A DNA stretch of 42,693 nt, taken from contig CALCJE010000181.1 of assembly GCA_937965665.1 (NCBI GenBank), forward strand, positions 1 to 42,693, in the 5' to 3' direction. The position numbers and the translations under genes were made by a program. Below are positions 34,356-41,440 of this stretch, one piece after another. The notes below the pieces were generated by a model. It was not told the origin of the DNA. It was given only the letters and a program-made list of their open reading frames with translations, and searched no databases. Each line of letters opens with the position of its first letter. Position 1 is the stretch's first letter. The stretch comes from an uncultured Bacteroidales bacterium (GTDB taxonomy: Bacteria > Bacteroidota > Bacteroidia > Bacteroidales > UBA4417).

Positions 34356-35675
34356 TTAAAAGCTATGTTGTAAGGCGGTTTTATAGGTTTCGAGACATCG
34401 GGATCGGGCAAAATTGTGATCAATCACTGGCTTAGGGTACGATGCAGTGCCAAATTCGGGCACCCATTTGCTGATATAAATGCCTTGCTTATCGAATTTG
34501 TCAGCCTGCGAAGCAGGATTAAATATCCTGAAATAGGGAGCTGCATCGCATCCTGTTCCGGCTGCCCACTGCCAGTTGCCATTGTTTGCTGACAGATCGA
34601 AATCAAGTAGTTTCTCTGCAAAATAAGCCTCGCCCCATTGCCAGTTTACCAATAAATGTTTTACCAGGAAACTGGCTGTAACCATGCGCACCCTGTTGTG
34701 CATAAAGCCTGTAGCATTCAGTTCGCGCATCCCGGCATCCACCAGCGGATAACCAGTCATCCCTTTACACCAGCATTCGAAAAGATTTTCATCATTTTGC
34801 CACTGTAAGAACTGATATTTTTGATTGAATGGTTGATCAACTACATGTGGGAAATGCCAGAGTATCTGAGCAAAAAATTCGCGCCACACCAGTTCATTTA
34901 GCCAGCTTGCATCCAGTTGACGCGCTTCGGAAACCAATTCTCTGATACTAACAGTACCGAATCGCAGGTGCACTCCTGCCCTGCTTGTTGAATCCAGGGC
35001 CGGGAAATTACGTGTTTCATGGTATGATTCAAGTATCGGCCTGTTCAGCTGAAAAGGCTTGAAGATTTTTTTCGTTTCAGAAAATCCAATTTCATCAAGG
35101 TAAAATGAATATTCATGATCAGCTGGTAGCAAGTTGTATAGAAAATTCTCTGAATCCATTCGTTTCAGGGCTTCACCGGAACTATTGAGTTTTTCGAGCC
35201 AGCGGTGGCTGTAAGGTGTAAAAACGGTATAAGGATCACCACTGGCTTTAACGACTTCACTTTTTTCAAATATCACCTGGTCCTTGAAACTGCGAAATAA
35301 TACCCCTTTTTCTGAAAGTAATTCTTCTACTTTCAGATCGCGTTCAATGGCATAAGGTTCGTAATCGTGATTGGCAAAAACTATCTGAACGTCATAAGAT
35401 TCAAGTATTTGCTTGAAAACATCCCCGGGTGTACCATTAAAAATTCGAACCGCCGTTTTTTGAACAGCCAGCTGATTGTTAATATGATTGAGTGCCTGGT
35501 AAATAAAGCTAACACGTTTATCATCGTGGGGAAGGCTTTTCAGGATTTCGGTATCGAAAATAAAAACAGGCAATACTTTAAAACCTGAATTAAGGGCATG
35601 AAATAAAGCCGTATTATCGTGTAGACGCAAATCGCGCCTGAACCAAAATACTGCAATAGGGTCATTTTTTTTCAT
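34356..35675 (-). CDS. phrB: Deoxyribodipyrimidine photolyase (class I, cryptochrome family)
   Basis: A light-driven repair enzyme that splits cyclobutane pyrimidine dimers using FAD. It has 439 residues. The N-terminal antenna domain (about 5-130) begins with VFWFRRDLRLHDN. The C-terminal FAD-binding domain shows ELVWREFFAQILWHFP (near 280), TGYPLVDAGMRELNATGFMHNR (near 325) and the ANNGNWQWAAGTGCDAAPYFR stretch (near 380), with FNPASQADKFD. The Asn/Asp and Trp residues that suit photolyase rather than cryptochrome function are present. I chose the ATG at 35675; a longer frame uses GTG at 35681, which overlaps the promoter box. The ATG is only 5 nt from that box. Confidence 0.93.
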   Translation of the reverse strand: MKKNDPIAVFWFRRDLRLHDNTALFHALNSGFKVLPVFIFDTEILKSLPHDDKRVSFIYQALNHINNQLAVQKTAVRIFNGTPGDVFKQILESYDVQIVFANHDYEPYAIERDLKVEELLSEKGVLFRSFKDQVIFEKSEVVKASGDPYTVFTPYSHRWLEKLNSSGEALKRMDSENFLYNLLPADHEYSFYLDEIGFSETKKIFKPFQLNRPILESYHETRNFPALDSTSRAGVHLRFGTVSIRELVSEARQLDASWLNELVWREFFAQILWHFPHVVDQPFNQKYQFLQWQNDENLFECWCKGMTGYPLVDAGMRELNATGFMHNRVRMVTASFLVKHLLVNWQWGEAYFAEKLLDFDLSANNGNWQWAAGTGCDAAPYFRIFNPASQADKFDKQGIYISKWVPEFGTASYPKPVIDHNFARSRCLETYKTALQHSF

Positions 35676-35680
35676 AAACA

Positions 35681-35688
35681 CAAAGATA
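35681..35688 (-). promoter_or_regulatory. -7 box of photolyase gene, possibly leaderless
   Basis: TATCTTTG on the minus strand is an exact TAnnTTTG match, 5 nt upstream of the ATG at 35675, nearly the same geometry as at bamD. No -33 match is visible. Confidence 0.4.
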
Positions 35689-35759
35689 TAATTTTTAGGT
35701 TTTTTAGAGGTTTTGCTAAATAGTTGTCAAGAAACAATCTTCCTTCTTATAAAGTTTAG

Positions 35760-35767
35760 TAGTTTTG
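35760..35767 (+). promoter_or_regulatory. -7 box of alpha-oxoamine synthase gene
   Basis: TAGTTTTG matches TAnnTTTG exactly, 40 bp before the GTG start at 35808. The -33 element is not clear. Confidence 0.45.
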
Positions 35768-35807
35768 CAGCACTAAAATAAAAGTATAAACTTAAAACAC
35801 TGAAATT

Positions 35808-37058
35808 GTGGATCTTTTTGAAAAACGTGTTCGTAATTTAGGCCCATTAGGCATGTATGCCAAACAAGCTGATGGATATTTCATGTTTCCAAAACTTGAA
35901 GGTGAAATTGGGAATAAGATGATTTTCAGGGGTAAAGAACGCCTTGTATGGAGTCTGAATAATTACCTTGGACTGGCAAATCACCCCGAAGTCCGTAAAG
36001 CTGATGCTGAGGCAGCTGCTCGTTTTGGTTTGGCAGCTCCTATGGGAGCCCGAATGATGAGTGGGCAGACTGTGTACCACGAACAACTTGAGCGCGAGCT
36101 TGCCGCCTTTGTGAATAAACCTGCTGCCTACCTTTTCAATTTCGGTTACCAGGGAATGATTTCGGTTATCGATTCAATGGTAGACCGGAATGATGTGATC
36201 GTATACGACAGCGAGGCCCATGCCTGCATTATTGACGGAATGCGTCTTCATATCGGCAAACGTTTCGTTTACCCGCATAATAACATGGAAAACCTTCGCA
36301 AAGGGCTGGAAAGGGCAACCAAGCTTACGCAGCAAACTGGTGGTGGTATCCTGGTAATTACCGAAGGTGTTTACGGAATGTCGGGCGACCTTGGAAAAAT
36401 CAAAGAGATTGTAGAACTGAAAAAAGAATTCAATTTCAGGCTTTTGATTGACGATGCACATGGTTTTGGAACCATGGGACCAACCGGTGCCGGTACCGAT
36501 GAGCATTTTGGTGTTCAGGACGGAGTTGATATGTATTTCGGAACCTTTGCAAAATCAATGGCAGGCATTGGTGGTTTTATTGCTTCTACCGAACCTATTA
36601 TTGACTACCTGAAACATAATATGCGGTCGCAGATTTTTGCCAAATCGTTGCCTATGCCTATGGTAATGGGTGCATTAAAAAGACTTGAACTTGTGCGCAC
36701 CCAACCCGAACTGAGGACAAAACTCTGGACTATTGTTGAAGCCTTGCAGAAAGGACTTCGCGAAGCCGGGTTCAATATCGGGAATACTGAATCGCCTGTA
36801 ACCCCGGTATTGCTCAATGGAACTATTCCTGAAGCTACGAATATTACCGTTGAAATGCGCGAAAAATATAATATCTTCTGTTCAATTGTTACTTATCCCG
36901 TTGTACCGAAGGGTATTATCATGCTCAGGCTGATACCAACAGCTGTACATACCCTCGAAGATGTTAAATATACCATCGAAGCATTTAAAGAAATAAATGC
37001 TAAACTCGAAAATGGGGACTACAAAAATGTAGCTTTTGCTGACATTTCGAATTTGTAA
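35808..37058 (+). CDS. Alpha-oxoamine synthase (serine palmitoyltransferase-like PLP enzyme)
   Basis: A PLP-dependent enzyme of 416 residues that condenses an amino acid with an acyl thioester and releases CO2. PLP residues: H138 (DSEAHACI), D215-D216-A-H218 in LLIDDAHGFGT, and the Schiff-base lysine K249 in FAKSMAGIGGF, which resembles the SKS-type loop of serine palmitoyltransferase more than the lysine loops of 2-amino-3-ketobutyrate ligase or BioF. The long N-terminal segment with PKLEG and GPLGMY is typical of a Bacteroidota group that databases often call 2-amino-3-ketobutyrate CoA ligase. Sphingolipid synthesis or capnine (sulfonolipid) synthesis is possible. The start codon is GTG, supported by family homology (MDLFEK). 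It forms its own transcription unit. Confidence 0.88.
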   Translation: MDLFEKRVRNLGPLGMYAKQADGYFMFPKLEGEIGNKMIFRGKERLVWSLNNYLGLANHPEVRKADAEAAARFGLAAPMGARMMSGQTVYHEQLERELAAFVNKPAAYLFNFGYQGMISVIDSMVDRNDVIVYDSEAHACIIDGMRLHIGKRFVYPHNNMENLRKGLERATKLTQQTGGGILVITEGVYGMSGDLGKIKEIVELKKEFNFRLLIDDAHGFGTMGPTGAGTDEHFGVQDGVDMYFGTFAKSMAGIGGFIASTEPIIDYLKHNMRSQIFAKSLPMPMVMGALKRLELVRTQPELRTKLWTIVEALQKGLREAGFNIGNTESPVTPVLLNGTIPEATNITVEMREKYNIFCSIVTYPVVPKGIIMLRLIPTAVHTLEDVKYTIEAFKEINAKLENGDYKNVAFADISNL

Positions 37059-37078
37059 CCTGGTTTTTATTTGCCCAG

Positions 37079-37112
37079 ATGCCCGGTTATTCAAGACCGG
37101 GCATTTTTTTTA
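37079..37112 (+). terminator. Terminator after alpha-oxoamine synthase gene
   Basis: An 8 bp perfect stem ATGCCCGG / CCGGGCAT, with two extra inner pairs, is followed by eight T residues, 21 bp past the stop. Confidence 0.88.
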
Positions 37113-37178
37113 TATTTCTTCTGTAAATAATTTGAATAAACAAGTCAGATAGAACCTGCATGAAATTTTCGTCCGGTG

Positions 37179-37209
37179 TTTGTAAAACAGATTTTTTCAT
37201 GTAGGTTTG
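37179..37209 (+). promoter_or_regulatory. Consensus promoter of membrane protein gene
   Basis: TTTG (37179-37182), exactly 19 bp, then TAGGTTTG (37202-37209) give a full match to the Bacteroidota consensus. It lies 38 bp before the ATG at 37248 and inside the longer frame that starts with GTG at 37176, so the shorter start is preferred. Confidence 0.72.
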
Positions 37210-37247
37210 GCGAAAGATTATGTAATGAGAATGAAATTTTAAATGAG

Positions 37248-38060
37248 ATGGATATTGCAAAGCGCGACTCATTGAGCATTATTGTAAATTCAACGGCATT
37301 TTACCTGCTTGCCTATCTGACTGTGTTTATGCTGTTTCAGTTTGCAACCATCATTGCATCAAATGTATTCGATATCCCGAACACTTTGTTTTATAACCGG
37401 ATAGGGTTTAATGTAAAACCTGAGGCATGGACATTTGATTCAGTAAAAGTAATTTACAGTGCGGGAAATATTTTATTGTTCCTGCTTTCAGTAACTTTTT
37501 TAGTGGTAATTGTTAAAGCCCTGGAATATAACGGATTGCTTCGATTGTATTTTATCTGGGCATTTGTACATTCCATATCCATGCTTTTTGGATCATTTGT
37601 GATCGGGGCATTTAATTTCGAGGGATTCGGAATAGTGATGAGTTATTTGTACCTGGCCGATACCGCGAAAATGCTGATCCTTTTTATTGGGCTGATTATA
37701 CTCCTCGGCATCGGCATGGGCATGGTAAAGGTTTTCCTGTTTTCGGCCAACAGTTATTTTAATTTTCTTTCACCCAAAATGAGGCCAGCTTTCCGCAGAG
37801 ATCAATTCCTGCTTCCTTTCCTAATTTCAACCGTGATTTTACTATTTATTAAATACCCTATTTCTCTTTACGAAACTTTGATGCTGTTTATGCCGGTATT
37901 TATGCTGTTGCCTTTATATTGGGGAATTAACCGCTATCCCGTTTTTTATTTCGAAGAAACGCCTAAGTCAATTAACATCAGTTACAGGCTCGTATTTATT
38001 ACTTTGGGTACATATATCATGTACAGGGTATGGCTGGGAATTGGAATAAATATAGGATAA
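37248..38060 (+). CDS. Integral membrane protein of unknown function
   Basis: A 270-residue protein with about seven hydrophobic segments, near residues 15-38, 66-88, 97-121, 138-162, 187-205, 210-227 and 245-263. Notable features are a cytoplasmic-looking basic loop (SPKMRPAFRRDQ), an HSISMLFGSF segment and GLIILLGIGMGM, but no motif that I recognise. It lacks transporter or protease signatures. The ATG at 37248 is used because the promoter overlaps the longer frame. It converges with the rhodanese gene; the stop codons are 12 bp apart. Confidence 0.7.
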   Translation: MDIAKRDSLSIIVNSTAFYLLAYLTVFMLFQFATIIASNVFDIPNTLFYNRIGFNVKPEAWTFDSVKVIYSAGNILLFLLSVTFLVVIVKALEYNGLLRLYFIWAFVHSISMLFGSFVIGAFNFEGFGIVMSYLYLADTAKMLILFIGLIILLGIGMGMVKVFLFSANSYFNFLSPKMRPAFRRDQFLLPFLISTVILLFIKYPISLYETLMLFMPVFMLLPLYWGINRYPVFYFEETPKSINISYRLVFITLGTYIMYRVWLGIGINIG

Positions 38061-38072
38061 AGAGGAACAAAA

Positions 38073-38393
38073 TCAGGCAACAGGCATGGTTGGATCAATA
38101 TCCGTGGCCCATTGGTAAATTCCGCCATCGAGAACGTAGATGTTTTTAAACTTCAGTTTTTCAGTAAGATACAAATAAGGTGCCTGGCTTTTGACACCAT
38201 AAAGGCAATAAATAATAACAGGCTTATCGCGGCTAATCAAATGATGAAGATCAGGTAAATCAATCTGTGGAATACTGATTGCGCCTGGAATATGACATTC
38301 TTCGAATTTTTCAGCTTCGCGGGTATCAACAAGCTGAAAGTTTTCGTTTTTATCGAATTTTTCTTTTAGTTCAAATGTAGTTATATACTTCAT
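38073..38393 (-). CDS. Single-domain rhodanese
   Basis: A cytoplasmic 106-residue rhodanese domain that carries sulfur on an active-site cysteine. The domain runs almost the full length: FQLVDTREAEKFEECHIPGAISIP (19-42) and the active-site loop CLYGVKS with C63, followed by YVLDGGIYQWA. The loop CxxxxxS/R form is catalytic. It has no adjacent partner gene such as sulfur-transfer or molybdenum enzymes. A TATCTTTG box at 38442-38449 is 48 bp upstream. Confidence 0.9.
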   Translation of the reverse strand: MKYITTFELKEKFDKNENFQLVDTREAEKFEECHIPGAISIPQIDLPDLHHLISRDKPVIIYCLYGVKSQAPYLYLTEKLKFKNIYVLDGGIYQWATDIDPTMPVA

Positions 38394-38441
38394 GTAGACT
38401 TAAATTCAACCTTGATAGTAAGTTTTACTATTTTCGAAAAA

Positions 38442-38449
38442 CAAAGATA
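38442..38449 (-). promoter_or_regulatory. Candidate -7 box of rhodanese gene
   Basis: TATCTTTG on the minus strand matches TAnnTTTG, 48 bp upstream of the ATG and between the terminator of the lipoprotein gene and the rhodanese start. Confidence 0.4.
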
Positions 38450-38466
38450 AGCAAACAAAAGGGAAT

Positions 38467-38497
38467 AAAAAAAGGAGTGCAGAGCACTCCTTTTTTT
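38467..38497 (-). terminator. Strong terminator after small lipoprotein gene
   Basis: A perfect 14 bp stem AAAAAAAGGAGTGC / GCACTCCTTTTTTT with a 3-nt AGA loop, 17 bp past the lipoprotein stop. On the minus strand the T run follows directly. Confidence 0.92.
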
Positions 38498-38514
38498 TGT
38501 CAGTCAAGGTAAGA

Positions 38515-38757
38515 TTATTTCTTAACTTTGATAAGACCTTTAGCGATTGAATCAGCGTGAGCAAGTGAGTCAGCAACTAAAGCAGCTTTAGCTGTTGAGT
38601 CAGCTATACGAGCTTGTTCTGCAGCTACATTAGCTAATGAATCAGCCTGAGCTATTGAATCCTGACGAGCTTTTTCAGCTTTTTCTTCTGCGCTGGGTCC
38701 GCATGCTACGAAAGCTACCATACCAGCAACAACAAACATTGCAAATAATTTTTTCAT
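38515..38757 (-). CDS. Tiny Ala/Ser/Asp-rich lipoprotein
   Basis: An 80-residue protein with a signal peptide and lipobox (VAFVAC, Cys19), so about 60 mature residues anchored by lipid. After GPSAEEKAEKAR it is a helical run containing five DS(I/L/T)A units spaced 6, 14, 10 and 6 residues apart, ending in KGLIKVKK. This low-complexity helix resembles Lpp-like surface or envelope lipoproteins in general character, but no homology is claimed. It has an almost ideal promoter and strong terminator, so it should be abundantly expressed alone. Confidence 0.8.
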   Translation of the reverse strand: MKKLFAMFVVAGMVAFVACGPSAEEKAEKARQDSIAQADSLANVAAEQARIADSTAKAALVADSLAHADSIAKGLIKVKK

Positions 38758-38782
38758 ATCTAGGTTTAATTAAAAAACGGTG

Positions 38783-38814
38783 CAAAAGTACGAGGTTTTA
38801 TAATACGATTCAAA
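38783..38814 (-). promoter_or_regulatory. Consensus promoter of small lipoprotein gene
   Basis: On the minus strand, TTTG (38811-38814), a 20 bp spacer and TACTTTTG (38783-38790) match the Bacteroidota consensus fully. It is 25 bp before the ATG. Confidence 0.75.
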
Positions 38815-39252
38815 CATTATTTAAAAAAAAATTAAGTTTTTTTAACATATTTTGTATGATCTTGAATATCAGTTGAATAAAATGGATATCATTATTGAAA
38901 AGATATTAACAATTCTAAAAAAAATGTTAATAATCAATATTTATTGCTGTTGTATAAGTGGTAAAATACTAAAAACAGTCCATTTTGTATAAATTCCTTA
39001 TGGATTTAGTGTTGGATGATTCTCTTTTTGCTGTCAAAGACGAATAAACTTGCTCAGCACTAGATAAACATCTCAAAGAGTCTAAATGGTATAAAAAGGT
39101 AAATTATTCAAAATCTTGGATTTAGGTACTGCCAATAAAGTTGTTATAAATATTTATGGCATAAGACTGTATTATTTTCTTCCTGAAATCGGGTTCTCAT
39201 TCAATTTCATAAAGTGATTCGGCAGGAGGACACTTAATTCATTCAATTGGAT

Positions 39253-39260
39253 TACCTTTG
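39253..39260 (+). promoter_or_regulatory. -7 box of antiporter-rarA unit
   Basis: TACCTTTG is an exact TAnnTTTG match 23 bp before the ATG at 39284. No TTTG at the -33 position. Confidence 0.45.
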
Positions 39261-39283
39261 CAGTTCTTAAATACAATACCAGC

Positions 39284-41428
39284 ATGGCGTATTCATTTTT
39301 ACCTGACCTTCCATTTAAAGAGCCGGTTATTGTTTTTACTATCCTTCTCACCATAATTTTGATTGCGCCTATTGTATTCAAAAAATTCCGTATTCCCGGA
39401 ATAATCGGGCTTATTGTATCCGGTATGGTAATTGGCCAGCACGGAATGAACCTGGTTGAGTCGGCTGAAAGTATAAAGCTATTGAGTACTGCCGGTTTAC
39501 TTTACCTGATGTTTCTGGCAGGGCTTGAACTTAATTCGCGCGACTTTTTGCGGAACCGCAACAAAAGTTTTGTTTTTGGTTCGCTTACATTTTTTATACC
39601 ACTGACTTTTGGATTAATTGTAGCTTATTTCTTTCTTTCTTACAATTTTCTTGAATCTCTGCTTATTGCCAGCATGTTTTCGACTCATACACTGATAGCA
39701 TACCCTATCGCCAGTCGGCTGGGTATTACCCGGAGCGAAGCCGTGATGATTACTATTGGCGGCACCATTATCACAGATACGGCTGTGCTGGTATTGCTAG
39801 CGTTTATTTCAGCCGCTACACAGGGAACTTTTACTGTATTGTTCTGGATTAAAATGATTTTCTCCATATCTGCTTTTTCGTTCCTCATTTTATGGGGAGT
39901 GCCAAAAATAAGTACCTGGTTTTTCAAAAACATGGAGGGAGAAAGTGGATCGCAGTATGTGTTTGTGCTTGCAATGCTTTTTGTATCCGGGTTGCTTGCC
40001 CGGGTGGCCGGAATTGAACCAATTATTGGTTCATTTTTAGCGGGTCTGGCACTCAGCAGCCTCATTCCCCATACTTCTGCCCTGATGAACCGGATATCCT
40101 TTATTGGGAATAATTTTTTTATACCCATTTTCCTGATCAGCGTGGGGATGATGGTTGATTTTACTGTTTTTTTTACAGGATATGGAGCAATGATATTTGC
40201 AGGAACACTTGTTATTGTTGCTTTAACCAGCAAATTTGCTGCAGCCTGGGTTATGCAAAAGCTCTATGGATACAGCAACACCGAACGCCTGGTAATATTC
40301 GGGCTAAGTGTTTCGCATGCCGCCGCCATTATAGCAGTAGTTATTGTCGGGTATAACCTGAAGCTCATTGGCCTCGATGTATTGAATGGCGCTATCATGA
40401 TTATCCTGGTTTCCTGTTTTATCGGCTCATTTGTTACTGAGCATTATGGAAGGAAACTAGCCATTGATGAAGCCGACAAAATCCCGGTAAATACTGACCT
40501 GCCGGAACGTATCCTGGTTCCTGTATCAAATCCTGCAACCATCGAGGGCCTGATCGATTTTGCCATATTAATACGTGAACAAAATGCAGAACAACCGATA
40601 CATATGCTTTCCGTAATACCCGATGATGCATTTGCCGAAGAGCAGATCCTTAAAAATAACAAAATGTTCGAATCTGCCATTTCGCATGCTGCGGCTGCCG
40701 AAACTCCGTTATCACTGGTTTCGAGGGTCGATCTGAATGTGGCAAACGGGATTTCGAGGGCTGTAAAGGAATTAATGGTGAATAAAGTTGTACTTGGCTG
40801 GAATGGCAAGATTACCACTACTAACTTCTTTTTTGGCAGCATCATCGATAATTTAATTGGCAGCACCGAGCAAATGGTTTTGGTTGTTAAATCATCTAAT
40901 CCTATCAATACCATTAAACGCATTTTTGTGGATGTCCCAAAGAATGCGCATGGAGAAGCCGGTTTCAACGCCTGGCTAGCAATGCTCAAAATTATTGCGT
41001 TGCGGACCAGTTCGAAACTGCACTTTTCCGGCGATGAAAAATCACTTTCAAAAATCAGGGATTACTATAATACCGAAATCACTAACCTTGAAATTGAATA
41101 CCAACCCGGGGTTTCGGCTCATCCAATCATTGACCATGCTCCGGGGATTACATCCACTGACCTCTATGTTGTGATTGCAGCCAGGCGTCGTACACTTTCA
41201 TACAGCCATTATTTCGAGAATATGCCCAGGGACCTGGCAAAGTATTTTGGAAGTAAAAACTTCATCATTATTTATCCTGAGCAAAGGGCCTTCGAAAGGC
41301 AGGCGCTGTCATCATCACTTGATGGACTCGAAAATACTTCTATGCCCAACGGCGTTGAAAGATTTTCGAGTTTGGCAAAAATGAAAAAGACTACCCCTGA
41401 AAACCGGCATAACACCATGACAGAATAA
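39284..41428 (+). CDS. CPA2-family cation/proton antiporter with C-terminal USP-like part
   Basis: The protein has 714 residues. The N-terminal 385 residues form a sodium/hydrogen-exchanger fold with about 12-13 membrane segments: FRIPGIIGLIVSGMVIGQHG (near 36), FLAGLELN (near 78), GGTIITDTAVLVLLA (the ion-binding Asp, near 165) and LSVSHAAAIIAVV (near 347). About 415-680 is cytoplasmic and reads as two universal-stress-protein-like halves (RILVPVSNPATIEGLIDFA, then KRIFVDVPKN), with VLGWNGK and FFFGSIIDNLI segments. Such Bacteroidota proteins are annotated as cation:proton antiporters; K+ or Na+ cannot be decided. rarA follows 12 bp later in the same direction. Confidence 0.9.
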   Translation: MAYSFLPDLPFKEPVIVFTILLTIILIAPIVFKKFRIPGIIGLIVSGMVIGQHGMNLVESAESIKLLSTAGLLYLMFLAGLELNSRDFLRNRNKSFVFGSLTFFIPLTFGLIVAYFFLSYNFLESLLIASMFSTHTLIAYPIASRLGITRSEAVMITIGGTIITDTAVLVLLAFISAATQGTFTVLFWIKMIFSISAFSFLILWGVPKISTWFFKNMEGESGSQYVFVLAMLFVSGLLARVAGIEPIIGSFLAGLALSSLIPHTSALMNRISFIGNNFFIPIFLISVGMMVDFTVFFTGYGAMIFAGTLVIVALTSKFAAAWVMQKLYGYSNTERLVIFGLSVSHAAAIIAVVIVGYNLKLIGLDVLNGAIMIILVSCFIGSFVTEHYGRKLAIDEADKIPVNTDLPERILVPVSNPATIEGLIDFAILIREQNAEQPIHMLSVIPDDAFAEEQILKNNKMFESAISHAAAAETPLSLVSRVDLNVANGISRAVKELMVNKVVLGWNGKITTTNFFFGSIIDNLIGSTEQMVLVVKSSNPINTIKRIFVDVPKNAHGEAGFNAWLAMLKIIALRTSSKLHFSGDEKSLSKIRDYYNTEITNLEIEYQPGVSAHPIIDHAPGITSTDLYVVIAARRRTLSYSHYFENMPRDLAKYFGSKNFIIIYPEQRAFERQALSSSLDGLENTSMPNGVERFSSLAKMKKTTPENRHNTMTE

Positions 41429-41440
41429 ATTTTAAGTGGG

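Larger units (their letters stand above)
38758..39283. other. Intergenic region upstream of antiporter gene
   Basis: This 526 bp AT-rich stretch holds divergent promoters: the lipoprotein promoter at 38783-38814 (minus) and a TACCTTTG box at 39253-39260 (plus). A 26-codon open stretch at 39048-39125 looks like possible degenerate coding sequence but cannot be assigned. Nothing else was recognised. Confidence 0.5.

Noticed and set aside
39048..39125. A 26-codon open stretch with LDKHLKESKWYKK-like composition
   Set aside because: It starts after a stop, has no good start codon and no flanking repeats. I could not link it to a transposase or any other family, so I left it in the intergenic description only.
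39172..39381. Short minus-strand open frame before the antiporter
   Set aside because: It overlaps the start of the antiporter gene and its promoter, and shows no recognisable protein pattern.
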